Shown here piece after piece: positions 37,505-47,214 of a DNA stretch of 64,000 nt. The stretch covers positions 40,324-104,323 of the forward strand of contig CAISJV010000006.1 of the NCBI GenBank assembly GCA_903885795.1, given 5' to 3'. Within the stretch, counting starts at the first letter, position 1; each line of letters begins with the position of its first letter. A program made the translations under genes and the position numbers. This DNA is from an uncultured delta proteobacterium (GTDB lineage Bacteria; Desulfobacterota; Syntrophia; Syntrophales; UBA8958). The notes beneath the pieces are model-generated. The model made no database searches and was not told where the DNA came from. It worked only from the letters and a program-made list of their open reading frames with translations.

Positions 37505-39103
37505 ATGCTTGAGTTAATGAGAAAACATGCGCGAAACTGGATCATGAAGGTCCTCCTTGCCATCATTATTATCGTATTTATCTTTTACTTCGGTTCCATG
37601 ACAGGGCGACAGAAGGCGGATGCCATCGCGACTGTTGACGGCAAGATCATCACCTATATGGAGTATGAGAAGGAATACCGCAACCTGATAGATTTATACA
37701 ATCGCCGCTCCGGCGGTCACCTCACCGAAGACATGTTGAAGACCCTGAATCTGAAGCAGCAGGCCCTCGACAAGCTGGTGTATAAGACTATTCTGATGAA
37801 AAAGGCTCAGGATCTGAAGATCAAGGTCACCGATGAAGAAGTCAGGAGTTTCATATCCTCCCTGCCGACATTTCAGAGAAATGGCGTCTTCGATGATCGC
37901 ATGTACCAGCAGATGCTTCGTTACAACAAGATGACGCCGGAAGATTTCGAAAATGAACAGCGGAAATCCATCCTGATCATGAAGCTGGAAGATCTTCTTC
38001 AGGACGGCATCCATGTTTCCGACCAGGAAGTTAACAGTTTTTATGAAGCACAGACCGAAAAAATCAACATAGCTTTCCTGCGCCTGAGGGGCCAGGATTT
38101 TGAGGGTAAAGTTCAGGCGTCGACTTCAGATCTGGAAAAATACATGAAAGAACACAGCGCCGATTTTCGCTCTCCCGAACAGATACAGGTCAAGTATCTG
38201 TCTTTCCCAGCCCAGGATTACGTGGCCAAGGTAATTGTCCCGGAAGAAGAAGTTGCCGAATTCTATAGTAGTCGCAAGCAGCAGTGGACAAAGGCCGGAA
38301 AGACGCTTCCCCTGAGCAGCGTTAGGGATGAAATAGTCACTGAACTTAAACATTCCCGGGCGATGAGACTGGCCTACGGGGAAGCAAAAAAGGCTCGCGA
38401 TACGATCTATCAGCAGGAAAATTTCGAAGCCTACGCCACCGCCCATCGCCTACCGGTCGCAGGAACAGACTTTTTCACCGCCAAAAACCCTCCGGAGGCC
38501 TTCCGGCAGATACCTGATTTTGCAAAAACAGTCTTTTCTCTTCAGAAAGACGAGATCAGCAATGTAATCTCGTCTGAAAAAGGCTACTATCTACTCAGGG
38601 CAGCGGCAAAAAAGGCGGCCTTTACACCGGAGCTCAAGGTCGTCGAAAAAGAGGTACGCCAACGGTATTCGGCTCAGGAAGGCAGCCGCCTTGCTAAGCA
38701 GGAGGCGGACACGATCCTCGCCCGCTTGAAGAAAGGGGATAAGCTAGCGAATATCGGGAAAGAAAAGAATCTCAAATTAGAGGAAACGGGGTTGTTTCTC
38801 CCCACGGCCCCGGCCCCGAAGATCGGGACTTCTTCCCTGATCATGAAGACCCTTTTCCAGCTCTCGGCGAAAAAACCATATGGGGAAGAAGTTATCTTCA
38901 TAAACGGTGACTATCTCCTGGTCGAGTTCCGGGAAAGGGCACAGTCTGACAGACAGATCCAACCGGAACAAAGGGAGCAACTCAAGAAGGTGTATCTGGA
39001 TTTAAAAAGAAACGAAGTGATCCAGGCATGGATGGAAGAAAGCAAAAGCGCCTTGATCAAAGAGGGCAAACTGAAGATTAGCAAAGACGTGAAAGACCTC
39101 TAA
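37505..39103 (+). CDS. PpiD/SurA-like membrane-anchored periplasmic chaperone
   Basis: The 532-residue protein begins LELMRKHARNWIMKVLLAI, the typical PpiD start, with a membrane helix at about 14-31, then a SurA_N-type helical chaperone domain (about 40-190) and a parvulin-like region in the second half (FAKTVFSLQKDEISNVISSEKGYYLLRAA). PpiD-type proteins help outer-membrane and exported proteins fold after Sec release. The parvulin core is divergent and may have no isomerase activity. It is divergent from mreB and followed at once by an inverted-repeat element. Confidence 0.9.
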   Translation: MLELMRKHARNWIMKVLLAIIIIVFIFYFGSMTGRQKADAIATVDGKIITYMEYEKEYRNLIDLYNRRSGGHLTEDMLKTLNLKQQALDKLVYKTILMKKAQDLKIKVTDEEVRSFISSLPTFQRNGVFDDRMYQQMLRYNKMTPEDFENEQRKSILIMKLEDLLQDGIHVSDQEVNSFYEAQTEKINIAFLRLRGQDFEGKVQASTSDLEKYMKEHSADFRSPEQIQVKYLSFPAQDYVAKVIVPEEEVAEFYSSRKQQWTKAGKTLPLSSVRDEIVTELKHSRAMRLAYGEAKKARDTIYQQENFEAYATAHRLPVAGTDFFTAKNPPEAFRQIPDFAKTVFSLQKDEISNVISSEKGYYLLRAAAKKAAFTPELKVVEKEVRQRYSAQEGSRLAKQEADTILARLKKGDKLANIGKEKNLKLEETGLFLPTAPAPKIGTSSLIMKTLFQLSAKKPYGEEVIFINGDYLLVEFRERAQSDRQIQPEQREQLKKVYLDLKRNEVIQAWMEESKSALIKEGKLKISKDVKDL

Positions 39104-39105
39104 CC

Positions 39106-39225
39106 CCCGGTTTCAAATTAAGGCGCTAATTTTGTTGGCTTCATCGTCGGCTCCTCGACTTGTTACAATACGCCTGCGGCGCCTCCTCCTTTCCGCCTCG
39201 TTATCATCCTTAATTTGAAACCGGG
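39106..39225. repeat. 120-bp MITE/REP-like element with perfect 18-bp terminal inverted repeats
   Basis: Arms 39106-39123 (cccggtttcaaattaagg) and 39208-39225 are exact complements. The interior is GC-rich with tacgcctgcggcgcc-like sequence. It starts 3 bp after a stop codon, between convergent genes. The element at 60515-60638 has the same size and plan. Confidence 0.7.
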
Positions 39226-39237
39226 ATGTGGCGGGTA

Positions 39238-39606
39238 TCAGTTGCTGCCCTTACATTCCGAGGCGCCGCGGCCACGGCCATCCGTTCCTTCCTTGACGAG
39301 CTTTCCCCCTTCGAAGGTCAGGATGTAAATAAAATCGTCCTTACCGCAATTATAGGTCCACTGCTCCACGGTCTTGGAAGACTTGGCGCCCTTTGTCTTT
39401 GTCCCAGTTCCTTTTTTACGGGTTTCCCGGTCCCCCACCTTTTCTTTGAAGGTGGGCTTGCCGCATTCAATCAGAACTTTACCTTTTGAGTCCCCAACAC
39501 TCACCAATCCATCTCCACAGCGGAAGGCATGCAGGGTAAAAGGGTAAGACAGGAGCAAAAGCAGGGACAGGGTTCCAGGAAAAACGCCATAGGTCGCGAT
39601 ACTCAT
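39238..39606 (-). CDS. DUF2845 family periplasmic protein
   Basis: The 122-residue protein has a signal peptide (hydrophobic LSLLLLLSYPFTLHA) and the DUF2845 pattern FRCGDGLVSVGDSKGKVLIECGKP, then WTYNCGKDDFIYILTFEGGKL. Four conserved Cys may form disulfides or hold a ligand. Function is unknown. ATG 39606 has AAGGA upstream and puts the signal peptide at the N-terminus; the longer frame to 39663 overlaps nadD. Confidence 0.85.
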   Translation of the reverse strand: MSIATYGVFPGTLSLLLLLSYPFTLHAFRCGDGLVSVGDSKGKVLIECGKPTFKEKVGDRETRKKGTGTKTKGAKSSKTVEQWTYNCGKDDFIYILTFEGGKLVKEGTDGRGRGASECKGSN

Positions 39607-39631
39607 ATCATTATCCTTCCTTGCTGTACAA

Positions 39632-40282
39632 CTAGATGTTCCGGTACAGGCCGTTGTTGACAATGTAATGGCGCACGGGCTCCGTGGTCAGATAGGTAAT
39701 GGATTTGCCGTCCCGAACCCGTTTCCGTATCCGGCTTGAAGCGATATCCAGAAAGGTCACCTCCCGGAAATAGATGGAGTATCCCATCGGCCCCCGGAAA
39801 CCGTTCCCCTGGGATTCATAGTGGAATCGGGAGGCAAATTCGGGAGGCAGAATGCCTTCCAGACCTTTGTTCTCGTATCCCGGTCTGGTCATGACCACAA
39901 AATTGCACAGTTGCAGGAGCTTCTCCCAGTCCTTCCAGGTCGTGATGGCATGAAAGGCATCCTGACCAACGATGAAGTACAGCTTTAGGTTTTGAAGATA
40001 CTTCTTGAGGATAAACTCTACGGTTTCAACGGAATAGGATTTACCTTCCCTTTTGTTCTCCGCATCGGAAAAGGAAAAAGAAGGATTGTTTTCGATTGCC
40101 AGCTTGACCATCTGTTCCCGATGATAAAAAGACGTGATCTCGCCATCGATTTTATGCGGAGGCCTGGAAGCGGGGATAAAAATGATCCTGTTGAGATCAA
40201 ATGTCTCCAGAATTTCCTCGGCGCAACGTAGATGGCCAATATGGATGGGATCGAAGGTCCCGCCAAGTAGTCCCCATTTCAT
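39632..40282 (-). CDS. nadD: Nicotinate-nucleotide adenylyltransferase
   Basis: The 216-residue protein has the nucleotidyltransferase HxGH motif in [13 protein letters not shown] at the start and the SSxxR-type ASSRIRKR near the end. It makes deamido-NAD in NAD synthesis. It overlaps proA by 4 bp, so the two are coupled. Confidence 0.97.
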   Translation of the reverse strand: MKWGLLGGTFDPIHIGHLRCAEEILETFDLNRIIFIPASRPPHKIDGEITSFYHREQMVKLAIENNPSFSFSDAENKREGKSYSVETVEFILKKYLQNLKLYFIVGQDAFHAITTWKDWEKLLQLCNFVVMTRPGYENKGLEGILPPEFASRFHYESQGNGFRGPMGYSIYFREVTFLDIASSRIRKRVRDGKSITYLTTEPVRHYIVNNGLYRNI

Positions 40283-41535
40283 GTTCTCACCTGTCCATTG
40301 CCATAAATGATAAATTTGGATGTTGTTAGTTCTTCCAGTCCCATTGGACCATAGGCGTGTAGCTTGGTGGTGCTGATACCGATCTCCGCGCCGAGACCCA
40401 ACTCAAACCCATCGCTGAACCGTGTGGAGGCATTCACGAGCACCGTTGAAGACTGCACCTCGTTGAGAAATCTCTGGGCATTACCGTAGCTTTCCGTAAT
40501 GATGGCCTCGGTATGAAGAGAGCCATATTGACCGATATGGTCCATTGCCGCATCCAATCCTTTCACAACCCGAATGGAAAGGACCAGGTCAAGATATTCC
40601 TCATGCCAGTCCTGCTCTGTTGCGGCGTCAATATCGGGAAGAATCGCCCGCGCCTGAGGGCATCCCCTTAGCCTCACACCCGCATCTTCGTATTTCTCTG
40701 CCATAAGGGGAAGGAACCGGGATGCTATCGCCTGGTGGACAAGGAGGGTCTCCATGGCATTACAGACCCCAGGGCGCTGTACCTTTGCATTCACGCATAT
40801 CTTCAGAGCCATGTCCAAATCGGCATTCTCGTCGACAAAAATGTGGCAGACACCCTTGTAATGTTTGATCACGGGAATCTTCGACTGACTGACCACGGCC
40901 CGTATCAACTCCTCCCCCCCCCGGGGAATGATCACATCAATCAATTCCTCAAGCTGAAGCAGTTCATAGACGGCCTCCCGGTCCGTTATGGGAATAAGCT
41001 GGACAGCCGTCTCGGGAATCGGTCCTCTTTTCAGGACTTCCTGAAGTATCCCGGCAATGGCCAGATTGGAATGGATAGCTTCCGAACCGCCCCGAAGAAT
41101 CACGGCGTTGCCCGACTTGAGACAGAGGGCAGCGGCGTCGGCGGTGACGTTTGGACGTGACTCATAGATGATGCCAATGACCCCCAGGGGGATGCGCATG
41201 CGTCCGACCAGCAGGCCATTGGGGCGTCGCCACATGGAACTGATCTTGCCCACGGGATCGGGCAGCACCGCCACTTCTTCAAATCCATTGGCCATTGCCT
41301 GAATCGTCGTTTCCTTGATGGTCAGACGATCGATCATGGCGGCAGAGAGACCCTTCTCGTAAGCGAAGGCCACATCCCGGGCATTTTCTTCCCTCAGGAA
41401 TGATCCATGCTTCAGGAGGGCGGCGCCCATTTCCCGGAGGACCAGATTCTTTTCCTCCGTAGCAAGTCTGCACAAGGTGCTTGCCGCCTTTTTTGCCTCC
41501 TGCGCTATTCCGAAGACTTGGGATTGAATCGACAT
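40279..41535 (-). CDS. proA: Gamma-glutamyl phosphate reductase
   Basis: The 418-residue protein is an aldehyde dehydrogenase-fold enzyme with the active Cys in [12 protein letters not shown], the [25 protein letters not shown] block and the C-terminal [25 protein letters not shown] stretch. It reduces glutamyl 5-phosphate in proline synthesis. ATG 41535 gives the normal family length; an in-frame TTG 11 codons upstream lacks support. proB is not adjacent. Confidence 0.97.
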   Translation of the reverse strand: MSIQSQVFGIAQEAKKAASTLCRLATEEKNLVLREMGAALLKHGSFLREENARDVAFAYEKGLSAAMIDRLTIKETTIQAMANGFEEVAVLPDPVGKISSMWRRPNGLLVGRMRIPLGVIGIIYESRPNVTADAAALCLKSGNAVILRGGSEAIHSNLAIAGILQEVLKRGPIPETAVQLIPITDREAVYELLQLEELIDVIIPRGGEELIRAVVSQSKIPVIKHYKGVCHIFVDENADLDMALKICVNAKVQRPGVCNAMETLLVHQAIASRFLPLMAEKYEDAGVRLRGCPQARAILPDIDAATEQDWHEEYLDLVLSIRVVKGLDAAMDHIGQYGSLHTEAIITESYGNAQRFLNEVQSSTVLVNASTRFSDGFELGLGAEIGISTTKLHAYGPMGLEELTTSKFIIYGNGQVRT

Positions 41536-41696
41536 TTCGCTACCGCTCCCCATTGACAAAGCTGCCAAAGTCTGTATATGAATCCCGCCTTCGGGCTTAG
41601 ATCAATACCTCGTATCCCCGGCGGCCTGCTGTGACTGAGGGGTACTTTACAAAACCGTGGGGTCTGTGTCAAGGTGATTTGAGGAGAGATAAGGGT

Positions 41697-42764
41697 ATGG
41701 ATAGACTCTGCATCAAGGCAGGGGAAAATGCCTGCGAACGGATCAATGAGGGAGGTTTTTCTCTGGATGCCTTTGCCGGCTATGCCGGACCAGCGGTAGG
41801 ACCACGCTGGTTGATCGCCAGCGGTTTCGATCTAACGCTTCTCAAAGAGAAAGCCCTCGGCAGGTTGCGGCCCCTGACCTTAATAGGCGCCTCGGCCGGG
41901 GCTTGGCGGTTTGCCGCATGGATCCAGCCGGAAGCGGAAAAAAGTTACGGACGACTTCTGGAGTCATATATAACCACGACTTATACCCGGGCAGACAAAC
42001 CTCTTTCCATCCGTAAGTCTTTAACTGCCATCATCAACAGGACGATTGAAAGCGATGCGCTGCCTTTTGCCCTGAATCACCGTGACTATCGTCTCGCCGT
42101 CGTCACAGCCCGGGCAAAGAATCTGACCGCTGCGGAGAACGTCTTCCTGCAGCGCCTGGGGTTCGCCCTTTCCTTCCTCGGCAATGCCATCAGCCGCTCC
42201 CTGCTCTACACATTTCTCGAACGGGTGGTTTTCTACAGCGGCCCCAAACCCCCGGCCTTCACCCTGCGTCCGAAATTTCGTGGCGTCTGCGTTCCCCTTA
42301 ATAATACCAACTTCAAATCAGTGCTGATCGCCACCGGCGCCATTCCCCTGATAATCGCCGGGGTCCGGGACATTTTCGGAGCCCCCCGAGGCATTTACCG
42401 GGACGGGGGACTCATCGATTATCACCTTGCCGGAAACTACGGAGCGAAGGAAAACGATCTGACCCTCCTGTTTCTTCACCAGGATCGCATCATCCCCGGG
42501 TGGCTCGACAAGAGGCTTAAATCCCGGAAACCGCCCGCCGACGACTTGAAAAACATTGTCCTAGTTTATCCTTCTGATGATTTCATTGCTTCCCTGCCCT
42601 CGGGAAAGGTTCCAGATCGGGAGGATTTTGTAACTTTCGTCGATGATCCGAAAACAAGGATTGCCAATTGGCGACAAGCAGTCGCAAAGGCGGAACCTCT
42701 TGGAGAGATCTTTCTGGAACTCGTGGCCAGCGGCAAGATCAAGGATATAATCAGGCCCTTGTAA
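41697..42764 (+). CDS. Patatin-like phospholipase family protein
   Basis: The 355-residue protein has the lipase GxSxG motif in IGASAGAWR at about residues 73-81 and the catalytic DGGLIDY Asp at about 242-248, the Ser-Asp dyad of patatins. The oxyanion stretch GGFSLDAFAGYAG precedes it in unusual form. Likely a cytoplasmic or membrane-linked lipid hydrolase. ATG 41697 is preferred for its GGAGAGATAAGGG leader over the longer frame from 41631. It is followed 16 nt later by a radical SAM gene on the same strand. Confidence 0.72.
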   Translation: MDRLCIKAGENACERINEGGFSLDAFAGYAGPAVGPRWLIASGFDLTLLKEKALGRLRPLTLIGASAGAWRFAAWIQPEAEKSYGRLLESYITTTYTRADKPLSIRKSLTAIINRTIESDALPFALNHRDYRLAVVTARAKNLTAAENVFLQRLGFALSFLGNAISRSLLYTFLERVVFYSGPKPPAFTLRPKFRGVCVPLNNTNFKSVLIATGAIPLIIAGVRDIFGAPRGIYRDGGLIDYHLAGNYGAKENDLTLLFLHQDRIIPGWLDKRLKSRKPPADDLKNIVLVYPSDDFIASLPSGKVPDREDFVTFVDDPKTRIANWRQAVAKAEPLGEIFLELVASGKIKDIIRPL

Positions 42765-42780
42765 AGAGAGGCCAGATTTA

Positions 42781-43728
42781 ATGGAAATGGACCAACAGGG
42801 GACTATCAAAGCATTGGACGCCCTGAAACGCATGATGAGCCCCTGCGTCCTGTGTCCGAGGCAGTGCCGCATCGACCGGGTGGCCGGAGAAAAGGGCTTC
42901 TGCGGCCTCGCCGCGGAAATAGTCATCAGCGAAGCCATGCCTCACCACGGCGAAGAACCGCCCCTATCCGGAACCCACGGGGCAGGGACGGTCTTTTTTT
43001 CTTCCTGCAACCTCCGCTGTCTGTACTGCCAGAATCATCAGATCAGCCGGCAGACAACGGGACAGGTCATGGATCCGGAGGGGTTGGCCAGGGTCATGCT
43101 GAGGCTTCAAGAGCTGGGATGTCACAACATCGACGCCGTCACCCCAACCCCGCAGACCCCCCTCATCATGGCAGCCCTGTCATCCGCCCGCCATCAGGGA
43201 TTGACCATTCCCTTCATTTACAACTGCGGCGGCTACGAAGCGCCGGAAACAATCCGGATGCTTGCGGGCATGGTGGAGATCTATCTTCCCGACATGAAAT
43301 ACGGTCGCGATGATCTGGCCTGCCAGTTCTCCGGCGTGAAAGACTACACGGTCCATGCCGTGGCTTCCCTCAGGGAAATGAAGGCGCAGGTCGGGGACGT
43401 CCTCGAAGTTGTGGACGGCGTCGCCCGGCGGGGGATACTCATCCGGCATCTCGTTCTTCCCGGCCTGACCGACAATAGTTTCGCCGTCCTGGAGATGGTC
43501 CGGCAGGGATTGTCGACACAGGTCCCCTTGAGCATCATGTCCCAGTACACCCCGACAGCACAGGCCCAGAGGCACCCCCTTCTTGGTCGGCGGCTCTACC
43601 GGGAAGAATACGAAAAAGTTGTCAATTACGCCCTGGAACTCGGTTTTGAACAACTCTTCATTCAGCAGGTCGATGAGCGTAATCTACTGCCCGACTTTGA
43701 AAAACAGGCCCCCTTCAGTTGGGAATAA
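42781..43728 (+). CDS. Radical SAM protein, PflA/AmrS-like
   Basis: The 315-residue protein has an N-terminal Cys set (CVLCPRQCRIDRVAGEKGFCG at 22-42), the SAM-cluster motif CNLRCLYCQNHQ (Cys76, Cys80, Cys83), and FIYNCGGYE and IYLPDMKYG segments. This is the YgiQ-unrelated, PflA-like group often annotated as a pyruvate-formate-lyase activating homologue; its substrate is unknown. It lacks the C-terminal Cys pair of the AmrS paralogue at 22124-23155. Confidence 0.85.
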   Translation: MEMDQQGTIKALDALKRMMSPCVLCPRQCRIDRVAGEKGFCGLAAEIVISEAMPHHGEEPPLSGTHGAGTVFFSSCNLRCLYCQNHQISRQTTGQVMDPEGLARVMLRLQELGCHNIDAVTPTPQTPLIMAALSSARHQGLTIPFIYNCGGYEAPETIRMLAGMVEIYLPDMKYGRDDLACQFSGVKDYTVHAVASLREMKAQVGDVLEVVDGVARRGILIRHLVLPGLTDNSFAVLEMVRQGLSTQVPLSIMSQYTPTAQAQRHPLLGRRLYREEYEKVVNYALELGFEQLFIQQVDERNLLPDFEKQAPFSWE

Positions 43729-43865
43729 CAACAGATGGGCAGAAAAAATGTAAGACCTCGACTCGTAATCAATCGTAATCAATAATTTTCTTTTCATCCA
43801 TAATTGTGATATGTTGACCATCCAAAATCTCGACTCCAGGAGAACAATAAAAGGGGGCAAGGCGA

Positions 43866-44231
43866 ATGATAAGCATACTCGTAGTAGATGATGAGCCGGA
43901 TATTTTGGAAATGATGAAGGACTTTCTGTCATCGAAGGGATATGCGGTGGATACGGCTCCCGACGGCACGATTGCCATCGAAAAGATCCGCAACGAGCGC
44001 CCCAAGGTAGTCCTGCTCGACATTATCATGCCCGGGATGTGGGGGATAGACGTCATTAAAGAAATCAAAAAGATAGATCCGGTAATCACCGTGATCATAA
44101 TGACTGCAATCGGAGACGCGGAGACGGAGAGTAGAGCCATGAAACTCGGAGCCTTTGACTATATCACCAAGCCTTTCAATCTCGACAGCCTAGATACAAT
44201 GCTGTCCAAGCTAGTATCCTGCCACAAATAA
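43866..44231 (+). CDS. Single-domain response regulator
   Basis: The 121-residue protein is a bare CheY-like receiver: acidic pocket DDE at 8-10, phospho-acceptor Asp52 in LLDIIMPGM, Thr80 and Lys102 in YITKPF. No output domain follows. It may act by protein contact in a phosphorelay; no kinase gene is nearby, though SixA at 14577 could serve a phosphorelay in the same cell. Confidence 0.93.
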   Translation: MISILVVDDEPDILEMMKDFLSSKGYAVDTAPDGTIAIEKIRNERPKVVLLDIIMPGMWGIDVIKEIKKIDPVITVIIMTAIGDAETESRAMKLGAFDYITKPFNLDSLDTMLSKLVSCHK

Positions 44232-44346
44232 CCTCCGGGAACGCCTAAAAAGTGTGAACCCGGACGGAACGAACTGCCGCGCAGCCTCAGGTGTCGTCAG
44301 ATCGCCACGGGATATTTTATCATACAGCCCGACCAAGGAGGGTCGC

Positions 44347-45951
44347 ATGGAAAAAACATTTAAACTGACTGCAATTATTTTATTATTGATCGCCTTACCC
44401 ATCGGAGTTTTTGCTGATGAGAAAAAACCTGATGTCATTCAACTCGATAGCGGACTGATAAAGGGAGAGGTTGAAGACGGAGTCCGTGTGTTTTCGGGGA
44501 TCCCCTACGCTGCCCCGCCTATTGGAGGACTTCGCTGGAAGCCTCCACAAGCGGTTGCTTCGTGGACACAAGTGAGAAGCGCTACGTCTTTTAGCCCTTC
44601 CTGCCCACAGCCAAAGCAGCAAGATGCCGGCAAATTCAGCGAGGACTGCCTGTATCTGAATGTCTGGACCACTGCAAAGAAACCTAGCGAGAGTTTACCG
44701 GTAATGGTCTGGATTCACGGTGGCGCCTTTAATTTTGGTTCCGCATCTCAGCCCGAGTACAACGGCAAGAATCTTGCCAAAAAAGGCGTGGTGGTAGTGA
44801 CCATCAATTACCGCCTCGGGCCGTTGGGATTTTTTGTCCATCCCCTGTTATCCCAAGAATCAGAACATAATACTTCCGGCAACTACGGCTTACTCGACCA
44901 GATCGCGGCGCTTAAATGGGTGCAAAAAAATATTGCCGCCTTCGGAGGAAATCCTGAGCGCGTAACCATTTTCGGCCAATCCGCCGGGTCTAGATCCGTT
45001 TCCCTGCATATGATCAGCCCCTTGTCGGCAGGGCTTTTTCATCGGGCGATCGCCGAAAGCGGCGGGCCGATAATCGGCTCTGAATATTTAAATCCCGTTT
45101 TCAATGGCAACATGGCAGATGTATCGAAAATGGGCCGGAAGCTAACCTCCAAGCTTGGCTGTGACAAGGATGAAAATATTCTGGCTGTCCTGCGCGCCAA
45201 GTCTGCGCAGGAAATAATAGCCGCCGCCGATTGTAATACAAGCATATTTGACGAAGCCCTATTTTTTGCGCCTGTTTTTGACGGTTGGGTGCTTCCCAAA
45301 GATCCACTGGCGGCGTTCTCCGGCGGAAAGCAGCACGATGTGCCGATTATCGTTGGCAGTACTTTGAATGAAGGCACTTTATACATGGCCGATGAGACAG
45401 ATTTATCGGTTGAAAAATATAAATCTTTCCTGAAGGCGAGGTTTGGCGATAATTACGGGAAAGCGTTTGTAATGTTTCCCGTGTATCAGGCAAAAGATGT
45501 CCCCCGGGCTATAGATCATTTCTTGACGGTGGCAGCAAACGCCCAACCGGCAAGGCTTGTGGCTCAGTCTATGGAAAACAAGAAATCCAGGGCATATTTG
45601 TACCAGTTCACCCGCCTGCCCGACACGGCGCTGGCGCGCAAATTGGGGGTCCATCATGGTGCAGAACTGGCATATGTTTTCGGAAATATGAATAAATCTG
45701 ACGGCTATGATGACACGGACATCGAGCTTTCCAAGGAAATGATGGATTACTGGACGAATTTTGCAAAAACGGGTAATCCCAATGGGAAGGGCCTTGTTGA
45801 TTGGCCGGCATACAGGAGCAAATCCGAACTTAACCTAGAATTCTCGGATACCATAAAGACCAATCAACATCTTTTCAAGAAAGAATGTGATTTCATCAGC
45901 CGACAGTCAACCTGGGTTTCCCCAGATAAGAGTAAAAAAACAGGATTCTGA
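44347..45951 (+). CDS. Secreted type B carboxylesterase
   Basis: The 534-residue protein has a signal peptide (LTAIILLLIALPIGVFA) and the alpha/beta hydrolase carboxylesterase pattern: FSGIPYAAPPIGGLRW, SEDCLYLNVW, WIHGGAFNFGS, nucleophile Ser212 in FGQSAGSRS, Glu in TLNEGTLY and His in HHGAELAYVFGN. AGGAGGG lies 5 nt before ATG 44347; the frame extends to 44254 but that would bury the ribosome site. It cuts esters outside the cytoplasm; substrate unknown. Confidence 0.92.
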   Translation: MEKTFKLTAIILLLIALPIGVFADEKKPDVIQLDSGLIKGEVEDGVRVFSGIPYAAPPIGGLRWKPPQAVASWTQVRSATSFSPSCPQPKQQDAGKFSEDCLYLNVWTTAKKPSESLPVMVWIHGGAFNFGSASQPEYNGKNLAKKGVVVVTINYRLGPLGFFVHPLLSQESEHNTSGNYGLLDQIAALKWVQKNIAAFGGNPERVTIFGQSAGSRSVSLHMISPLSAGLFHRAIAESGGPIIGSEYLNPVFNGNMADVSKMGRKLTSKLGCDKDENILAVLRAKSAQEIIAAADCNTSIFDEALFFAPVFDGWVLPKDPLAAFSGGKQHDVPIIVGSTLNEGTLYMADETDLSVEKYKSFLKARFGDNYGKAFVMFPVYQAKDVPRAIDHFLTVAANAQPARLVAQSMENKKSRAYLYQFTRLPDTALARKLGVHHGAELAYVFGNMNKSDGYDDTDIELSKEMMDYWTNFAKTGNPNGKGLVDWPAYRSKSELNLEFSDTIKTNQHLFKKECDFISRQSTWVSPDKSKKTGF

Positions 45952-46011
45952 GACTAATAATTTTCACAAACACCTGAATGATTGTGTATGTATTAAATAC
46001 CCGCTAACTAT

Positions 46012-47196
46012 TCAAACCCTTTGTTTATGCATAGACAACAGCTTAGCGAGAAGCCACTCGAAACTGTATTTGCCACCGGCCTTATCCCATAATTTTAATA
46101 ACGGGTAATATAGAATCATCAAAAGGACCGCCAAGGCAAAAGCGCTTGGAGTACTCATTGCATCTCTTAAATAATATTTTCCCGTTGCTAACTGGATTAT
46201 TCGGAGCGGAATAAAAAATAAAGCAAAATGAGTGATATAAATTGTAAGTGAATATTTACTGATCTGCCGACAGTAGATCAAAAACATTCCGGGTTTCTTG
46301 GCATTATCCGGATTTGCATCGTAAATGCGCCATAAGGTGATAAACAGGGTCAGGACAATTCCCATGAGAAGCATAACCATACTGAAAGAGATGGGGTAAA
46401 ACGACAGCGGTATTATGTAATCATTAGCGACGGAGAATGATGATCTTATCGAACCTGCATTGGCGGCAAAAAGTCCCATGAAAGTGAACATCAGCCCGAT
46501 GATAAGAATGAATGGAGAATCGGCGGCCAAAAGGTTCTGCGTCATTCTTCTTCCGACAACAAATCCGACGATCGGAAAAATAATCCAGGGCAAAAGAGGA
46601 AATTGTCCGATGAGAAAAAAGCCGACGACAGTATGAAACACGGTCTTTCCTGAATCATAATCCTGTGCAGGATCAAAGATCAAGTTCGGAAAGAAATCGG
46701 ATATCCATTTTACGCTTTCAAATTTCCCTCCATAAAAAGGGGTGATGTCAATGAATGATCTGAGCCAGGGGGTAATAAAAAAAGCCAACGCACAAAACAG
46801 CAGCAGCGTCGAGGATGGGGATTTACGACAGAAAAGCAAAATGATGGTCATGGCGCCAATGAAAGTCAGAATATCCCAGTCCCATAGTTCTTCATATCCT
46901 TGAATAATGAGTAAAAACAATAATCCGATAACAAAAATTGCCATGCCGCGGATAATAACCCTGCTTACATCCTTATCCTGAGCTGTCCCCCTTTTTTTGA
47001 TGGATAAAACCTGGCTTAGGCCGACTAAAAAGACAAACCATGACGCCCCGCAATCCCCGCCCAAGAGGTGATTTGAAAAAAAATAGAGCATGGCGTCTGA
47101 TCCTGCTCCGCTCGAAAGAAATATCGGATAGTGACATATTACCATTCCGATAAGGGCCAACGCTCTTAATACATCAACAGAATCTACCCTTTGCAT
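46012..47196 (-). CDS. Multi-pass acyltransferase, HGSNAT/DUF1624-like
   Basis: The 394-residue protein has about ten membrane helices and starts QRVDSVDVLRALALIGMVICHYP, with the N-terminal RxxxxDxLRGxAxxxMxxxH-type pattern of membrane acyltransferases (HGSNAT_cat, YeiB). The His in the first helix is the likely catalytic site. It may acylate a sugar or envelope polymer. It starts 18 nt after the lipoprotein gene and has AAGGAG upstream, so the two form an operon. Confidence 0.75.
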   Translation of the reverse strand: MQRVDSVDVLRALALIGMVICHYPIFLSSGAGSDAMLYFFSNHLLGGDCGASWFVFLVGLSQVLSIKKRGTAQDKDVSRVIIRGMAIFVIGLLFLLIIQGYEELWDWDILTFIGAMTIILLFCRKSPSSTLLLFCALAFFITPWLRSFIDITPFYGGKFESVKWISDFFPNLIFDPAQDYDSGKTVFHTVVGFFLIGQFPLLPWIIFPIVGFVVGRRMTQNLLAADSPFILIIGLMFTFMGLFAANAGSIRSSFSVANDYIIPLSFYPISFSMVMLLMGIVLTLFITLWRIYDANPDNAKKPGMFLIYCRQISKYSLTIYITHFALFFIPLRIIQLATGKYYLRDAMSTPSAFALAVLLMILYYPLLKLWDKAGGKYSFEWLLAKLLSMHKQRV

Positions 47197-47214
47197 AGCA
47201 ATACTCCTTAATCC